DNA of 45,632 nucleotides from a virus, in the IMG/VR virus record IMGVR_UViG_3300009180_000072, positions 1 through 45,632 of that record. One strand, written 5' to 3'. Below the pieces are notes generated by a model. That model made no database searches and was not told the DNA's origin. It saw only the letters and a program-made list of their open reading frames with translations. Both the position numbers and the translations under genes were made by a program. The stretch's first letter is position 1. Each line of letters begins with the position of its first letter. Positions 39,107 through 45,632 of the stretch are shown one piece after another.

Positions 39107-41734
39107 ATGGCAAATTATAATAAGTCATTTAATTTTAGAAATGGGGTACAAGTTGATAATAGTAATTTTATAGTCAATTCGAATGGATTGGTGGGAATTG
39201 GAACAAGTATTCCAAGAGAAGTCTTAGACGTTTATGGAACTGTCAAAGTTTCTGGTTTTCTTACAGCAACTTCAATTAACTCACCAACTATTACTGCTCC
39301 AATCATTAGTTCAAACAGATTAAATGTTGGAATTGTTTCAATAACATCAGGTATTGTAACAGCAACTTCTGGTATCATAACTTATTATGGTGATGGTAGA
39401 AGACTCCTTAATTTGCCAACTTCACAATGGATAGATGTTGATCCTGGATTTGGTTATACTAGCATCTATGCCGCAGGAAATGTTGGAATAGGTACAACTC
39501 TTCCATATTATACCTTACAAATTGGTGGAAATGTTGGTGCAGGACAATCTGGTGTAGGAATTAATTCGAATGGTACAATTATTACCGCTGGTTCAATTAT
39601 TACCTATGGATCAATTACTGCCTCTGGTTCAATTAATGCTTCTGGTATTATTACTGGATTCAAATTTGTGGGTATTGGTTCGGATATTACCACAATCAAT
39701 GCAAGTAATATTTCCTCAGGAACATTAACTAATTCTAGATTGCCACAAACTATTAGTGTAGCTGGTAGTATTACTTCAGCAGACGATCTATATGGGCAAG
39801 ATGCTTTGTTACAAGGTAGTATAACAGCAAGTAATTTCTTTGGAGATGGATCAAACATTACATCAATCAGCGCAAGTAATGTTTCTTCTGGAACCTTAAA
39901 TAATGCCAGATTACCACAAAGTATTAGTATCACTGGAATTGTTAGTGCGGTAGGAAGCATAAGTGCAGGACAAAGTATTACTTCAGGTTCTTTTTATGGA
40001 TCTGGAATTGGAATAACACAAGTTAATGCAAGTAATATTTCTTCCGGAACTTTAGATAATGCCAGATTGCCACAAAATATTAGTGTTAGTGGAATTGTTA
40101 CGGCAGGAGTAGTTTCTATTAATAATGGAAATATTACTGGAGTATCAAATATTAGTGTTGGAAGTAGTACTACTTCAGGTTCTTTTTATGGATCTGGAAT
40201 TGGAATAACACAAGTTAATGCAAGTAATATTTCTTCCGGAACTTTAGATAATGCCAGATTGCCACAAAATATTAGTGTTAGTGGATCAATCTCCGCATCA
40301 TCTGGTTTTAGTGGAAATCTTATTGGAAATGTAACTGGAACTTCATCATTAGCATCAAATCTAACAGGATTTCCAAATATTAATGTTAATAGCATTTATA
40401 GTGATTATTCTAGATTGGGGATTTCAACATCGACAGTTGCATATGTCACTGGTAATGTTGGCATTGGAACACTAGATTTAAGTAATGTATTTGAAAATGT
40501 TCATATTAGACAAAATTCTACATGTAGTGTAAGAATAACAAGTGCCTCTGCAGAATCTTATGTTGCTATAGGTAGGTCTACTGATCGTTTGGGGCAAAAT
40601 GCGGAAATTAAATATGGAAATACTTCTGGGATATATCCATACAGTACTCAACATACTTTAGATATTATAAATTATTCCTATGGAAATATCAATAGTTATC
40701 TTCATTTAGGAACAATTAGTGGATTAGGAACTGGAAGTTTTAATTGGATTTATGGAGGTCAAAATTCTATTTTAATGTCATTGACTTATGGTGGAAATCT
40801 TGGATTGGGAGTTACAAATCCAACAAATAGACTTCATGTTGTAGGAACTTCAACAGTTACTGATAGTGCATATTTTGGAAGTAATCTTGAGGTAAAAGGA
40901 AATACTACTCTATATGGAAATACTACATTTGGAGTTAGTCCCACATTTACTAACACCCTATTTGCAAATATTCAAGGAAATCTTACTGGAAATGTATATG
41001 CCAATACGGGCGTATCTACATTTTTCAATGCAAATATTTCCCAATTAAATGTAACAAATTCAATTGGAATTGGTACAACCAATGTGCCTTTTCCATATGT
41101 TTTTAAAGCTTCTTCTACGAGTTCTCAGTTAGGATTTATAGTACTCAACGATGGTGCTATAGGAGTCAGAACCAGTTTTATTTGGACAGATATTGAATGG
41201 CCCACACCAACTATTGGGCCCACTAGTGTAGATGCCTCATCAGGAACTATTCTTGGTCAAGCGATTGGTATTGGGACAACTGCACCAAAATCTACGGTTG
41301 ATTTTAGATTTGCTGGAAATCCCGACAAATCATACCGTTACATAATTCTACCAACTGTTTCAACATCAGATAAACTCAATTTCTATATTGCTCCAAATAC
41401 AACTGCTGGACCGAATGGAATTTCAACTGCAGAAGGTGCATTAATCTATAATAGCACATCTAAGTCAGTTGAAAATTATAATGGAACTAAATGGAATAAT
41501 CTAACCAATCCATTTACAGAAACTACAAATCTTAATAATATTAATGCTGGCATAGTAACTGCTACTGATATCAGAGTTGGTACTGGAGTAACTATAAACG
41601 GTACAGCAGGTATTGTAACATCGATCAATGGATTTAGTAGTGGTATTGGAACTGCAGTGAAAATTACTACAGTTGGAAATAGATTAACATTCACTGTTGT
41701 TGGTGTTGGTTCTACAAGCTTGACACTTTTCTAA
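39107..41734 (+). CDS. tail fibre protein with GIGTS/SGTLDNARLPQ repeats
   Basis: 875 residues. The N-terminus FNFRNGVQVDNSNFIVNSNG followed by LVGIGTSIPREVLDVYG is the common fibre-shaft start of cyanophages. Shaft repeats are of the type SNISSGTLDNARLPQNISVSG (four copies between about 195 and 395). Further GIGT-type turns (LGLGVTNPTNRLHVVG) and a C-terminal ENYNGTKWNNL segment follow; the latter is found near fibre ends. The last 60 residues resemble the C-terminal beta cap (GIGTAVKITTVGNRLTFTVVG). No chaperone domain is seen. It is the last gene of the fibre region; a terminator lies about 80 bases further. Confidence 0.72.
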   Translation: MANYNKSFNFRNGVQVDNSNFIVNSNGLVGIGTSIPREVLDVYGTVKVSGFLTATSINSPTITAPIISSNRLNVGIVSITSGIVTATSGIITYYGDGRRLLNLPTSQWIDVDPGFGYTSIYAAGNVGIGTTLPYYTLQIGGNVGAGQSGVGINSNGTIITAGSIITYGSITASGSINASGIITGFKFVGIGSDITTINASNISSGTLTNSRLPQTISVAGSITSADDLYGQDALLQGSITASNFFGDGSNITSISASNVSSGTLNNARLPQSISITGIVSAVGSISAGQSITSGSFYGSGIGITQVNASNISSGTLDNARLPQNISVSGIVTAGVVSINNGNITGVSNISVGSSTTSGSFYGSGIGITQVNASNISSGTLDNARLPQNISVSGSISASSGFSGNLIGNVTGTSSLASNLTGFPNINVNSIYSDYSRLGISTSTVAYVTGNVGIGTLDLSNVFENVHIRQNSTCSVRITSASAESYVAIGRSTDRLGQNAEIKYGNTSGIYPYSTQHTLDIINYSYGNINSYLHLGTISGLGTGSFNWIYGGQNSILMSLTYGGNLGLGVTNPTNRLHVVGTSTVTDSAYFGSNLEVKGNTTLYGNTTFGVSPTFTNTLFANIQGNLTGNVYANTGVSTFFNANISQLNVTNSIGIGTTNVPFPYVFKASSTSSQLGFIVLNDGAIGVRTSFIWTDIEWPTPTIGPTSVDASSGTILGQAIGIGTTAPKSTVDFRFAGNPDKSYRYIILPTVSTSDKLNFYIAPNTTAGPNGISTAEGALIYNSTSKSVENYNGTKWNNLTNPFTETTNLNNINAGIVTATDIRVGTGVTINGTAGIVTSINGFSSGIGTAVKITTVGNRLTFTVVGVGSTSLTLF
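39979..40093 (+). repeat. 115-base direct repeat, copy 1
   Basis: Identical to 40171-40285 over 115 bases; spacing between copies is 192 bases. Encodes the shaft repeat of the fibre. Confidence 0.95.
40171..40285 (+). repeat. 115-base direct repeat, copy 2
   Basis: Exact second copy of 39979-40093. Confidence 0.95.
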
Positions 41735-41812
41735 AATACTGCTAGAGTACCTTTGTTGGGTTTGAAGATGAAGCTTTAAGGATCTATAGGACACTTTAAA
41801 AACCGTCCACTG

Positions 41813-41836
41813 AACCCCCATCACAGGGGGTTTTTT
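41813..41836 (+). terminator. strong Rho-independent terminator after fibre gene
   Basis: AACCCCC (41813-41819), loop ATCACA, GGGGGTT (41826-41832), in a run of six T (41831-41836). It closes the late fibre region and is followed at once by a promoter. Confidence 0.88.
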
Positions 41837-41838
41837 AG

Positions 41839-41847
41839 TGTTATAAT
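41839..41847 (+). promoter_or_regulatory. extended -10 promoter for helicase gene
   Basis: TG-T-TATAAT with no clear -35 box. Predicted start near 41854, leaving a very short leader. Confidence 0.55.
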
Positions 41848-41860
41848 GGTCCCATACACA

Positions 41861-43096
41861 ATGAAACCCATGATTCTTCGTCCCCATCAAGACCGTGCTT
41901 ACGATGCCATGAAGCAGCACAGCAAAGGTCAAGTGCTCATGACCACTGGAGGTGGTAAGACTCTGACCATGATCGCTGATGCTATCAGAGAGTTTTCCAG
42001 TAATGTTCCTCAGAAGATTGTAGTGGTGGCTCCAAGAATCATGCTGGCAGAGCAGTTGTCTGCAGAGTTCTTGGAGCATATTACAAATGCTTCTGTGATG
42101 CACGTGCATTCTGGTGAGACACATCACTTTAGTACAACCAATCCAAGTAAGATCTTTGCTTGGAATTATCAGGTCAAAGGTCATAAACTGATCTTTACGA
42201 CTTATCATTCACTGATTCAGATTCAACGATCTGGTATTCCTATTCATACCATTTATTTTGATGAAGCACATAATTCAGTTCAACGACACTTCTTTGAACC
42301 TACCAAACATTTCAGTGATTGTGCGAATCGTTCCTATTTCTTTACTGCAACTCCAAAGCATTCTGCTGTTGCATCCAAACCTGGAATGAATGATAGTGCA
42401 ATTTATGGTCCAGTGATCTGTAATGTTTCTGCACCTGAATTGGTTAATGGTGGATACATTCTTCCTCCTCAAATTCAAGTGCATTCTATGAACGTTTACC
42501 GTGACCAAGAGTTTGCTGCGGAACGTGATTGCATGACCCTACTTGACACGATTCTCAATGAGGATAACATGGAGAAGGTGTTGGTGGCCGCACCAAACAC
42601 TAAGGTTCTCATGCGGATGCTTGCAGAAACTGAATTCATGACTGAAGTGCAGTCTCATGGTTATGATGTGATGTGGATCACTGCAAAGTATGGTGCATTC
42701 ATCAACAATCAGAAGGTTGGTCGTGAAGTGTTCTTTGATACTCTGACTGAATGGGGTAAGGATTCTGAGAAGAAATTCATTCTTCTTCACTATTCGATCC
42801 TGAGTGAAGGTATCAACTGCCCTGGTCTGACCTCCTGTGTGCTCATGAGGAACATGGACTACATTGCCATGGCACAGACTATCGGTCGTGTGATTCGCCT
42901 CCATACAGACGATGCTAGGCGCCTCTCAGAAGGGTCTCTGATTCCTGGACAATTGAAGAACTATCACAAGGCATATGGATTTGTTCATGTTCCCGTGTAC
43001 AGTAACACTGGCATTACAACCGCCAAGAAACTGCAGGCAGTCGTGGACACTATCTTTGTTCAGGGCGAACCTGCTGTCAGTGTGATCAAACGCTGA
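41861..43096 (+). CDS. SF2 DEAH-box helicase
   Basis: About 412 residues from the ATG at 41861; the ATG at 41846 lies within the -10 box and would be untranscribed. Motifs: Q-like LRPHQDRAYDAM, Walker A TTGGGKT (28-34), Ia VVAPRIMLAEQL, Walker B DEAH (134-137), motif III FTATP (161-165) and motif VI QTIGRVIRL. The general layout is as in UvsW/RadD-type phage SF2 helicases, but it is shorter than T4 UvsW (587) and has no clear N-terminal double-stranded DNA-binding domain. Likely branch-migration or R-loop unwinding. GC and codon use are richer than in the structural genes, resembling gp32. Confidence 0.85.
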   Translation: MKPMILRPHQDRAYDAMKQHSKGQVLMTTGGGKTLTMIADAIREFSSNVPQKIVVVAPRIMLAEQLSAEFLEHITNASVMHVHSGETHHFSTTNPSKIFAWNYQVKGHKLIFTTYHSLIQIQRSGIPIHTIYFDEAHNSVQRHFFEPTKHFSDCANRSYFFTATPKHSAVASKPGMNDSAIYGPVICNVSAPELVNGGYILPPQIQVHSMNVYRDQEFAAERDCMTLLDTILNEDNMEKVLVAAPNTKVLMRMLAETEFMTEVQSHGYDVMWITAKYGAFINNQKVGREVFFDTLTEWGKDSEKKFILLHYSILSEGINCPGLTSCVLMRNMDYIAMAQTIGRVIRLHTDDARRLSEGSLIPGQLKNYHKAYGFVHVPVYSNTGITTAKKLQAVVDTIFVQGEPAVSVIKR

Positions 43097-43112
43097 TTTT
43101 TCGACAGGGGGC

Positions 43113-43141
43113 TTGACATGTCTATCCAAAGATGTTATTCT
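43113..43141 (+). promoter_or_regulatory. sigma70-type promoter
   Basis: TTGACA (43113-43118), 17-base spacer, TATTCT (43136-43141). Drives the next gene with a leader of about 68 bases. Confidence 0.7.
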
Positions 43142-43151
43142 TTTAATATGG

Positions 43152-43175
43152 ATTGGGGAAAAGGTTTCCTCCAAT
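43152..43175 (+). promoter_or_regulatory. 5' leader hairpin
   Basis: ATTGGGGAAA pairs with TTTCC-T-CCAAT (10 bp, one bulged T, loop AGG). It lies just after the predicted transcription start and has no T-run, so it is a leader structure (stability or translation control) rather than a terminator. Confidence 0.55.
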
Positions 43176-43215
43176 AATCCAAAATTAACCGCCATCTCAA
43201 AAAGGTAATTATTTA

Positions 43216-44358
43216 ATGTTAAATAACAAATTCCGCACAATCATGGACAATCTTATGTCTATGAAGAAAGGCGGTGTAGAAAAACCTGTACTTGCAGGAG
43301 CAGAACTTTCACGAGTTTTTCCACTTCGTGAACAGGTCATTGAGCAATATCATCTGATTCAACAAAACTCAGATCATGTTCCTGAAATCAAACTGTATGA
43401 AAGCGATAACGCAATTCAAGTTCTCACAGAAAGCAAGATTGCAGAAGCAGGAGTTTTGACTGAAGCACAACGCCAATTTACAAAAACTCATAGTAAGAAA
43501 ATTTCTCGTCGTGGGTTTGATCTTTCCGTTCGTGGAGTATTTCAATCTGTTTCAGATGAAAACTACGGCAACATTGTATTTGATCAGCAACATTCTTTAG
43601 CCGCACTTCTTGATAACGCAGATGATCTAGATTTCGCTGTTCCTTTCGCCAAAACTATTGTCAAGAAAGGATCTACAAAAACTGCGAAAGAGATTTGTGC
43701 TTTTGGATATGATGCAGTAAATAACAAATCAAAGAAGAGCAATCCAGAAGAAAACTTCTTTATTGGGTATCATGCAAATAACCGTGATTGCATTCGCATT
43801 TACAATGAATTGGATGATCTAAAACTTGATCTGATGCCAAATTCATACAAAGTATTTCCAACAGAACCCAATCGTTACAGCATAGAAGGTTTTGCAGTTT
43901 TTTCTTTGATTTTTGGTACAAAACCCACTTCAATGGCACCTTGGGCAAAATATCTCAAAAAATCTTGCAGTCTTCTTCAAGAATGCTATACCAACTCCAA
44001 ATATGCAGTTATAGATCTTAAACGTGCCAAAATTGTAAACGCTTATGATCTAAAAGGTGTTGCTTATATTTTCTATCGTGCAGATCAATTAGCAGTTTCT
44101 GACAACATTATCTTTGATCGGGAACATCTTGAGTTTTCTATCAAAACATATTGGAACAGGCACGATAAAATGATTCAAATTGATGGTGAGACAATGACTC
44201 ATCTTAGCAAACCCAGAATTTCTGGTCTGTGGGAAGAAAGTGTGGCTTACAATTATATTCTTCGCGCATATAACCGCTTCGCCGCAGAACGAGGTGTTGC
44301 TAAACTTGATCTGAAAACGTTCTTTCCCAACGTTTGGCAGGCATATAACCCCAACTGA
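43216..44358 (+). CDS. protein with ParB/DGQHR-like motif, function unknown
   Basis: 380 residues. Residues 60-150 have a ParB/DGQHR-like arrangement: a strand region ending IVFDQQHSLAALLDNADDLDF followed by PFAKTIVKKG, resembling the DGQHRL.AL......PV.V motif of that fold with G to Q and R to S changes. The rest has no motif I know: FFIGYHANNRDCIRIY, a helical segment with SLIFGTKPTSMAPWAKYL, and FYRADQLAVSDNIIF, ending KTFFPNVWQAYNPN. It follows a helicase gene but has its own promoter and a structured leader, so it is separately controlled. Could be a DNA-binding or nuclease-related protein. Confidence 0.5.
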   Translation: MLNNKFRTIMDNLMSMKKGGVEKPVLAGAELSRVFPLREQVIEQYHLIQQNSDHVPEIKLYESDNAIQVLTESKIAEAGVLTEAQRQFTKTHSKKISRRGFDLSVRGVFQSVSDENYGNIVFDQQHSLAALLDNADDLDFAVPFAKTIVKKGSTKTAKEICAFGYDAVNNKSKKSNPEENFFIGYHANNRDCIRIYNELDDLKLDLMPNSYKVFPTEPNRYSIEGFAVFSLIFGTKPTSMAPWAKYLKKSCSLLQECYTNSKYAVIDLKRAKIVNAYDLKGVAYIFYRADQLAVSDNIIFDREHLEFSIKTYWNRHDKMIQIDGETMTHLSKPRISGLWEESVAYNYILRAYNRFAAERGVAKLDLKTFFPNVWQAYNPN

Positions 44359-44391
44359 TAATTGGGTATGACACTTTCATAACTGTCACAT

Positions 44392-44419
44392 GGGGATCCT
44401 TAGGGGTCCCCTTTCTGTT
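44392..44419 (+). terminator. terminator after the ParB-motif gene
   Basis: GGGGATCC (44392-44399), loop TTAG, GGGGTCCCC-side pairing (44404-44411) for 8 bp, then TTTCTGTT. Two smaller hairpins precede it: CCCAA/TTGGG at the stop codon and TGACA/TGTCA. Confidence 0.65.
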
Positions 44420-44424
44420 ATAAT
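44416..44424 (+). promoter_or_regulatory. extended -10 promoter inside terminator tail
   Basis: TG-T-TATAAT, about 30 bases before the next ATG. No good -35 box; the terminator stem occupies that position. Confidence 0.55.
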
Positions 44425-44453
44425 ATTCATGTAACCAACAGAGGTTCCTCTCA

Positions 44454-44594
44454 ATGAAATGCCAAGTTAAACTTTATGTTGCTGGTAAAGTCTTTTATGA
44501 AGAAGTTCAGGCGCGTGACTATGAAGATGCAAAGCGCACTGCTCTTGCACGTAATCCAACCGCAAAATTTATGAGTGTAACCGCAGTATTCTGA
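44454..44594 (+). CDS. small conserved cyanophage-type protein (46 aa)
   Basis: MKCQVKLYVAGKVFYEEVQA followed by RDYEDAKRTALARNPTAKFM and SVTAVF. This compact beta-alpha-beta pattern occurs as a small conserved protein in T4-like cyanophages. Function unknown. It has a promoter of its own, and its stop overlaps the next start by one base (TGATG), so the two are coupled. Confidence 0.65.
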   Translation: MKCQVKLYVAGKVFYEEVQARDYEDAKRTALARNPTAKFMSVTAVF

Positions 44595-44857
44595 TGAGTG
44601 AACGTTTTCAAAAACCTTTTATTGATTTTCCCAGCATTCTTGGTCCAACTCCTGGAGATCCTCAGGGTTATGTGTCAAATGATGGCATGTGGGCTGCAGT
44701 TCCTTTTGGAAAAAAGTTTATGATCCTTCACAATGGGGAGCAGGTTCATGTTGTTGGAACTCTTGCGACTGCTAAATCTTACATTCAAAAACAGATTAAG
44801 GCATCCAAACCAAAAAAAGTAAAATCAAGTACATCATCATTAGAAACATTTCTGTAA
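44594..44857 (+). CDS. unassigned basic small protein
   Basis: 87 residues. FQKPFIDFPSILGPTPGDPQ at the start, then a beta-rich GYVSNDGMWAAVPFGKKFMI..NGEQVHVVGTLATAKSYI unit and a basic Lys/Ser tail (KASKPKKVKSSTSSLETFL). Not recognised. Translationally coupled to the upstream 46-aa gene. Confidence 0.55.
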   Translation: MSERFQKPFIDFPSILGPTPGDPQGYVSNDGMWAAVPFGKKFMILHNGEQVHVVGTLATAKSYIQKQIKASKPKKVKSSTSSLETFL

Positions 44858-44890
44858 ACTTGATTAAATAGTAAAATAAAAATTTGCTAT

Positions 44891-45121
44891 ATGACCGCCT
44901 ACTACTTTTGGTTTGGAATCTTTATCTTCGTCTTCTACCTTGTAGCAACGGATGATAGTGTAGCATATGCTGTCACCTTAGTCTCTAAGATCTTAAGATT
45001 CCAATACGAAAAACAAAAGTGGTGGTTGCTTCACAATCCTGCAAATCCAATTGTAAAACATCTTATGTGGCGTCGTTCCTTAAGAATTGCAAAGGAACTT
45101 GAAAAAGAATTCAATAAGTGA
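44891..45121 (+). CDS. small inner-membrane protein
   Basis: 76 residues. Residues 4-20 (YYFWFGIFIFVFYLV) form one strongly hydrophobic membrane segment, with a second moderate one (AYAVTLVSKILRF) before a basic amphipathic tail ending AKELEKEFNK. No known holin signature, but a membrane-acting role is possible. Not otherwise recognised. Confidence 0.55.
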   Translation: MTAYYFWFGIFIFVFYLVATDDSVAYAVTLVSKILRFQYEKQKWWLLHNPANPIVKHLMWRRSLRIAKELEKEFNK

Positions 45122-45127
45122 TATAAT
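45099..45127 (+). promoter_or_regulatory. sigma70-type promoter
   Basis: TTGAAA (45099-45104), 17-base spacer, TATAAT (45122-45127), overlapping the end of the membrane-protein gene. Confidence 0.72.
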
Positions 45128-45153
45128 TAGTATTGTGTTTATTCACAAACATT

Positions 45154-45366
45154 ATGTCTAGAACTTATAGGAATACAGAAGGTTGGCATAGCGGAGCATT
45201 TAGATATCCGCATACAGAAAACGAAAGAAAGCAGTTAGATGGAGTGCTGCACGACCCAGAGTTACTTGAACTTCCAATTTCAGGTTTAAATCATATGAAA
45301 TCCCGAGAGCACGAACTACCGAGTGCATGGGATGATAAAGTGATTAGTGCTTATTACGAAGTCTAA
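45154..45366 (+). CDS. unassigned small protein (70 aa)
   Basis: Start taken at ATG 45154; an upstream in-frame TTG (45133) lies at the predicted transcription start and cannot carry a usable leader. MSRTYRNTEGWHSGAFRYPH.., with several His and charged residues and a C-terminal SAWDDKVISAYYEV. No family recognised. A strong promoter precedes it and a hairpin follows. Confidence 0.55.
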   Translation: MSRTYRNTEGWHSGAFRYPHTENERKQLDGVLHDPELLELPISGLNHMKSREHELPSAWDDKVISAYYEV

Positions 45367-45391
45367 GCAGACACCTGAAAAACCGTCCACT

Positions 45392-45418
45392 GACCCTTGA
45401 CTTTCGCAGTCAGGGGTC
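45392..45418 (+). terminator. long hairpin, possible terminator
   Basis: GACCCTTGACT pairs with AGTCAGGGGTC over 11 bp (one T-G pair), loop TTCGC. The T-run is weak (TTATAG), so termination may be partial. Confidence 0.5.
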
Positions 45419-45425
45419 TTATAGT
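45397..45425 (+). promoter_or_regulatory. promoter nested in the hairpin
   Basis: TTGACT (45397-45402), inside the stem, 17-base spacer, TATAGT (45420-45425). Confidence 0.6.
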
Positions 45426-45447
45426 ATGGGGGTAATCGAATAAAACC

Positions 45448-45632
45448 ATGTCTTACAACGCAACCATCAAGTTTTCTTACATCAACGACACAGAAGCATC
45501 TCACAACAGGTATTTTCCTGAAACCGTAGATAAGCAGACGATTACTATTGAAGCACCTGCACAAGACTTGACTACTCATCAGTATTTTGAACTCTTCAAG
45601 AGTTTTCTTCGTGCTGTTGGATTTGATGAGTA
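45448..45632 (+). CDS. small conserved cyanophage-type protein, cut by window end
   Basis: The first 61 codons: MSYNATIKFSYINDTEASHN, RYFPETVDKQTITIEAPAQD and LTTHQYFELFKSFLRAVGF, then DE and the two bases TA. The next base probably completes a stop codon. The LTTHQYFELFK..L...G pattern occurs in small proteins of T4-like cyanophages; function unknown. It is placed directly after a promoter, suggesting separate regulation. Confidence 0.6.
   Translation, partial: MSYNATIKFSYINDTEASHNRYFPETVDKQTITIEAPAQDLTTHQYFELFKSFLRAVGFDE

Noticed and set aside
41684-42208. Minus-strand 174-residue frame over the helicase start
   Set aside because: Crosses a terminator and promoter on the other strand; no coding signature compared with the clear helicase motifs in the plus frame.

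Overview
This window is a stretch of a T4-superfamily myovirus genome, most likely a cyanophage. It carries recognisable T4 homologues (gp59, gp32, gp53, gp48, gp4, gp54, gp26, gp51, gp5), a DUF1825 protein (a family of cyanobacteria and their phages), very large collagen-like and beta-helical fibre genes, and a tRNA-Leu(UAA) interrupted by a group I intron at the position of the classic cyanobacterial/plastid tRNA-Leu intron. The DNA is visibly AT-rich. No photosynthesis or carbon-metabolism auxiliary genes are present, so the exact host cannot be read from this segment.

Layout. 1-2.7 kb: replication genes (end of gp59, DUF1825, gp32), then an HNH-like protein and a Mom-like DNA-modification protein. 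2.7-5.3 kb: a leftward block (gp4, a possible gp2, gp48, gp53) that diverges from the main rightward block at a symmetrical pair of T4-type late promoters. 5.3-15.1 kb: baseplate and tail-hub genes (gp54, gp26, gp51, two coiled-coil/hub proteins of which one carries a muramidase domain, a gp27-like hub, an OB-fold gp5 without lysozyme, and a separate beta-helical spike). 15.1-27.2 kb: two giant Gly-X-Gln collagen-like fibres with small partners. 27.2-29.0 kb: a non-structural island under consensus sigma70-type promoters (small ORF, orphan Phd-like antitoxin, one tRNA-like element, tRNA-CAT, intron-containing tRNA-Leu) followed by a free-standing HNH endonuclease. 29.0-41.7 kb: further fibres (an S74-chaperone fibre, a polyglycine adhesin and an 875-aa fibre) interleaved with three different 2-oxoglutarate/Fe(II) oxygenase-like genes. 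41.7-45.6 kb: an SF2 helicase, a protein with a ParB/DGQHR-like motif and several small accessory genes, separated by compact terminator-promoter modules.

Expression logic seen in the sequence. Structural, fibre and oxygenase genes are preceded by TATAAATA/CTAAATAA-type boxes 20-31 bases before the start, as in T4 late promoters. Replication and accessory genes and the tRNAs have host-like -35/-10 promoters, several with exact 17-base spacers. Genes within the baseplate block are tightly packed with 1-14 base overlaps.

Most interesting points: the phage-borne intron-containing tRNA-Leu next to an HNH nuclease; the three oxygenases embedded among fibre genes; the two collagen-like fibres sharing the same short register-shifting interruptions; and the redistribution of the muramidase and spike functions of gp5 to separate genes.
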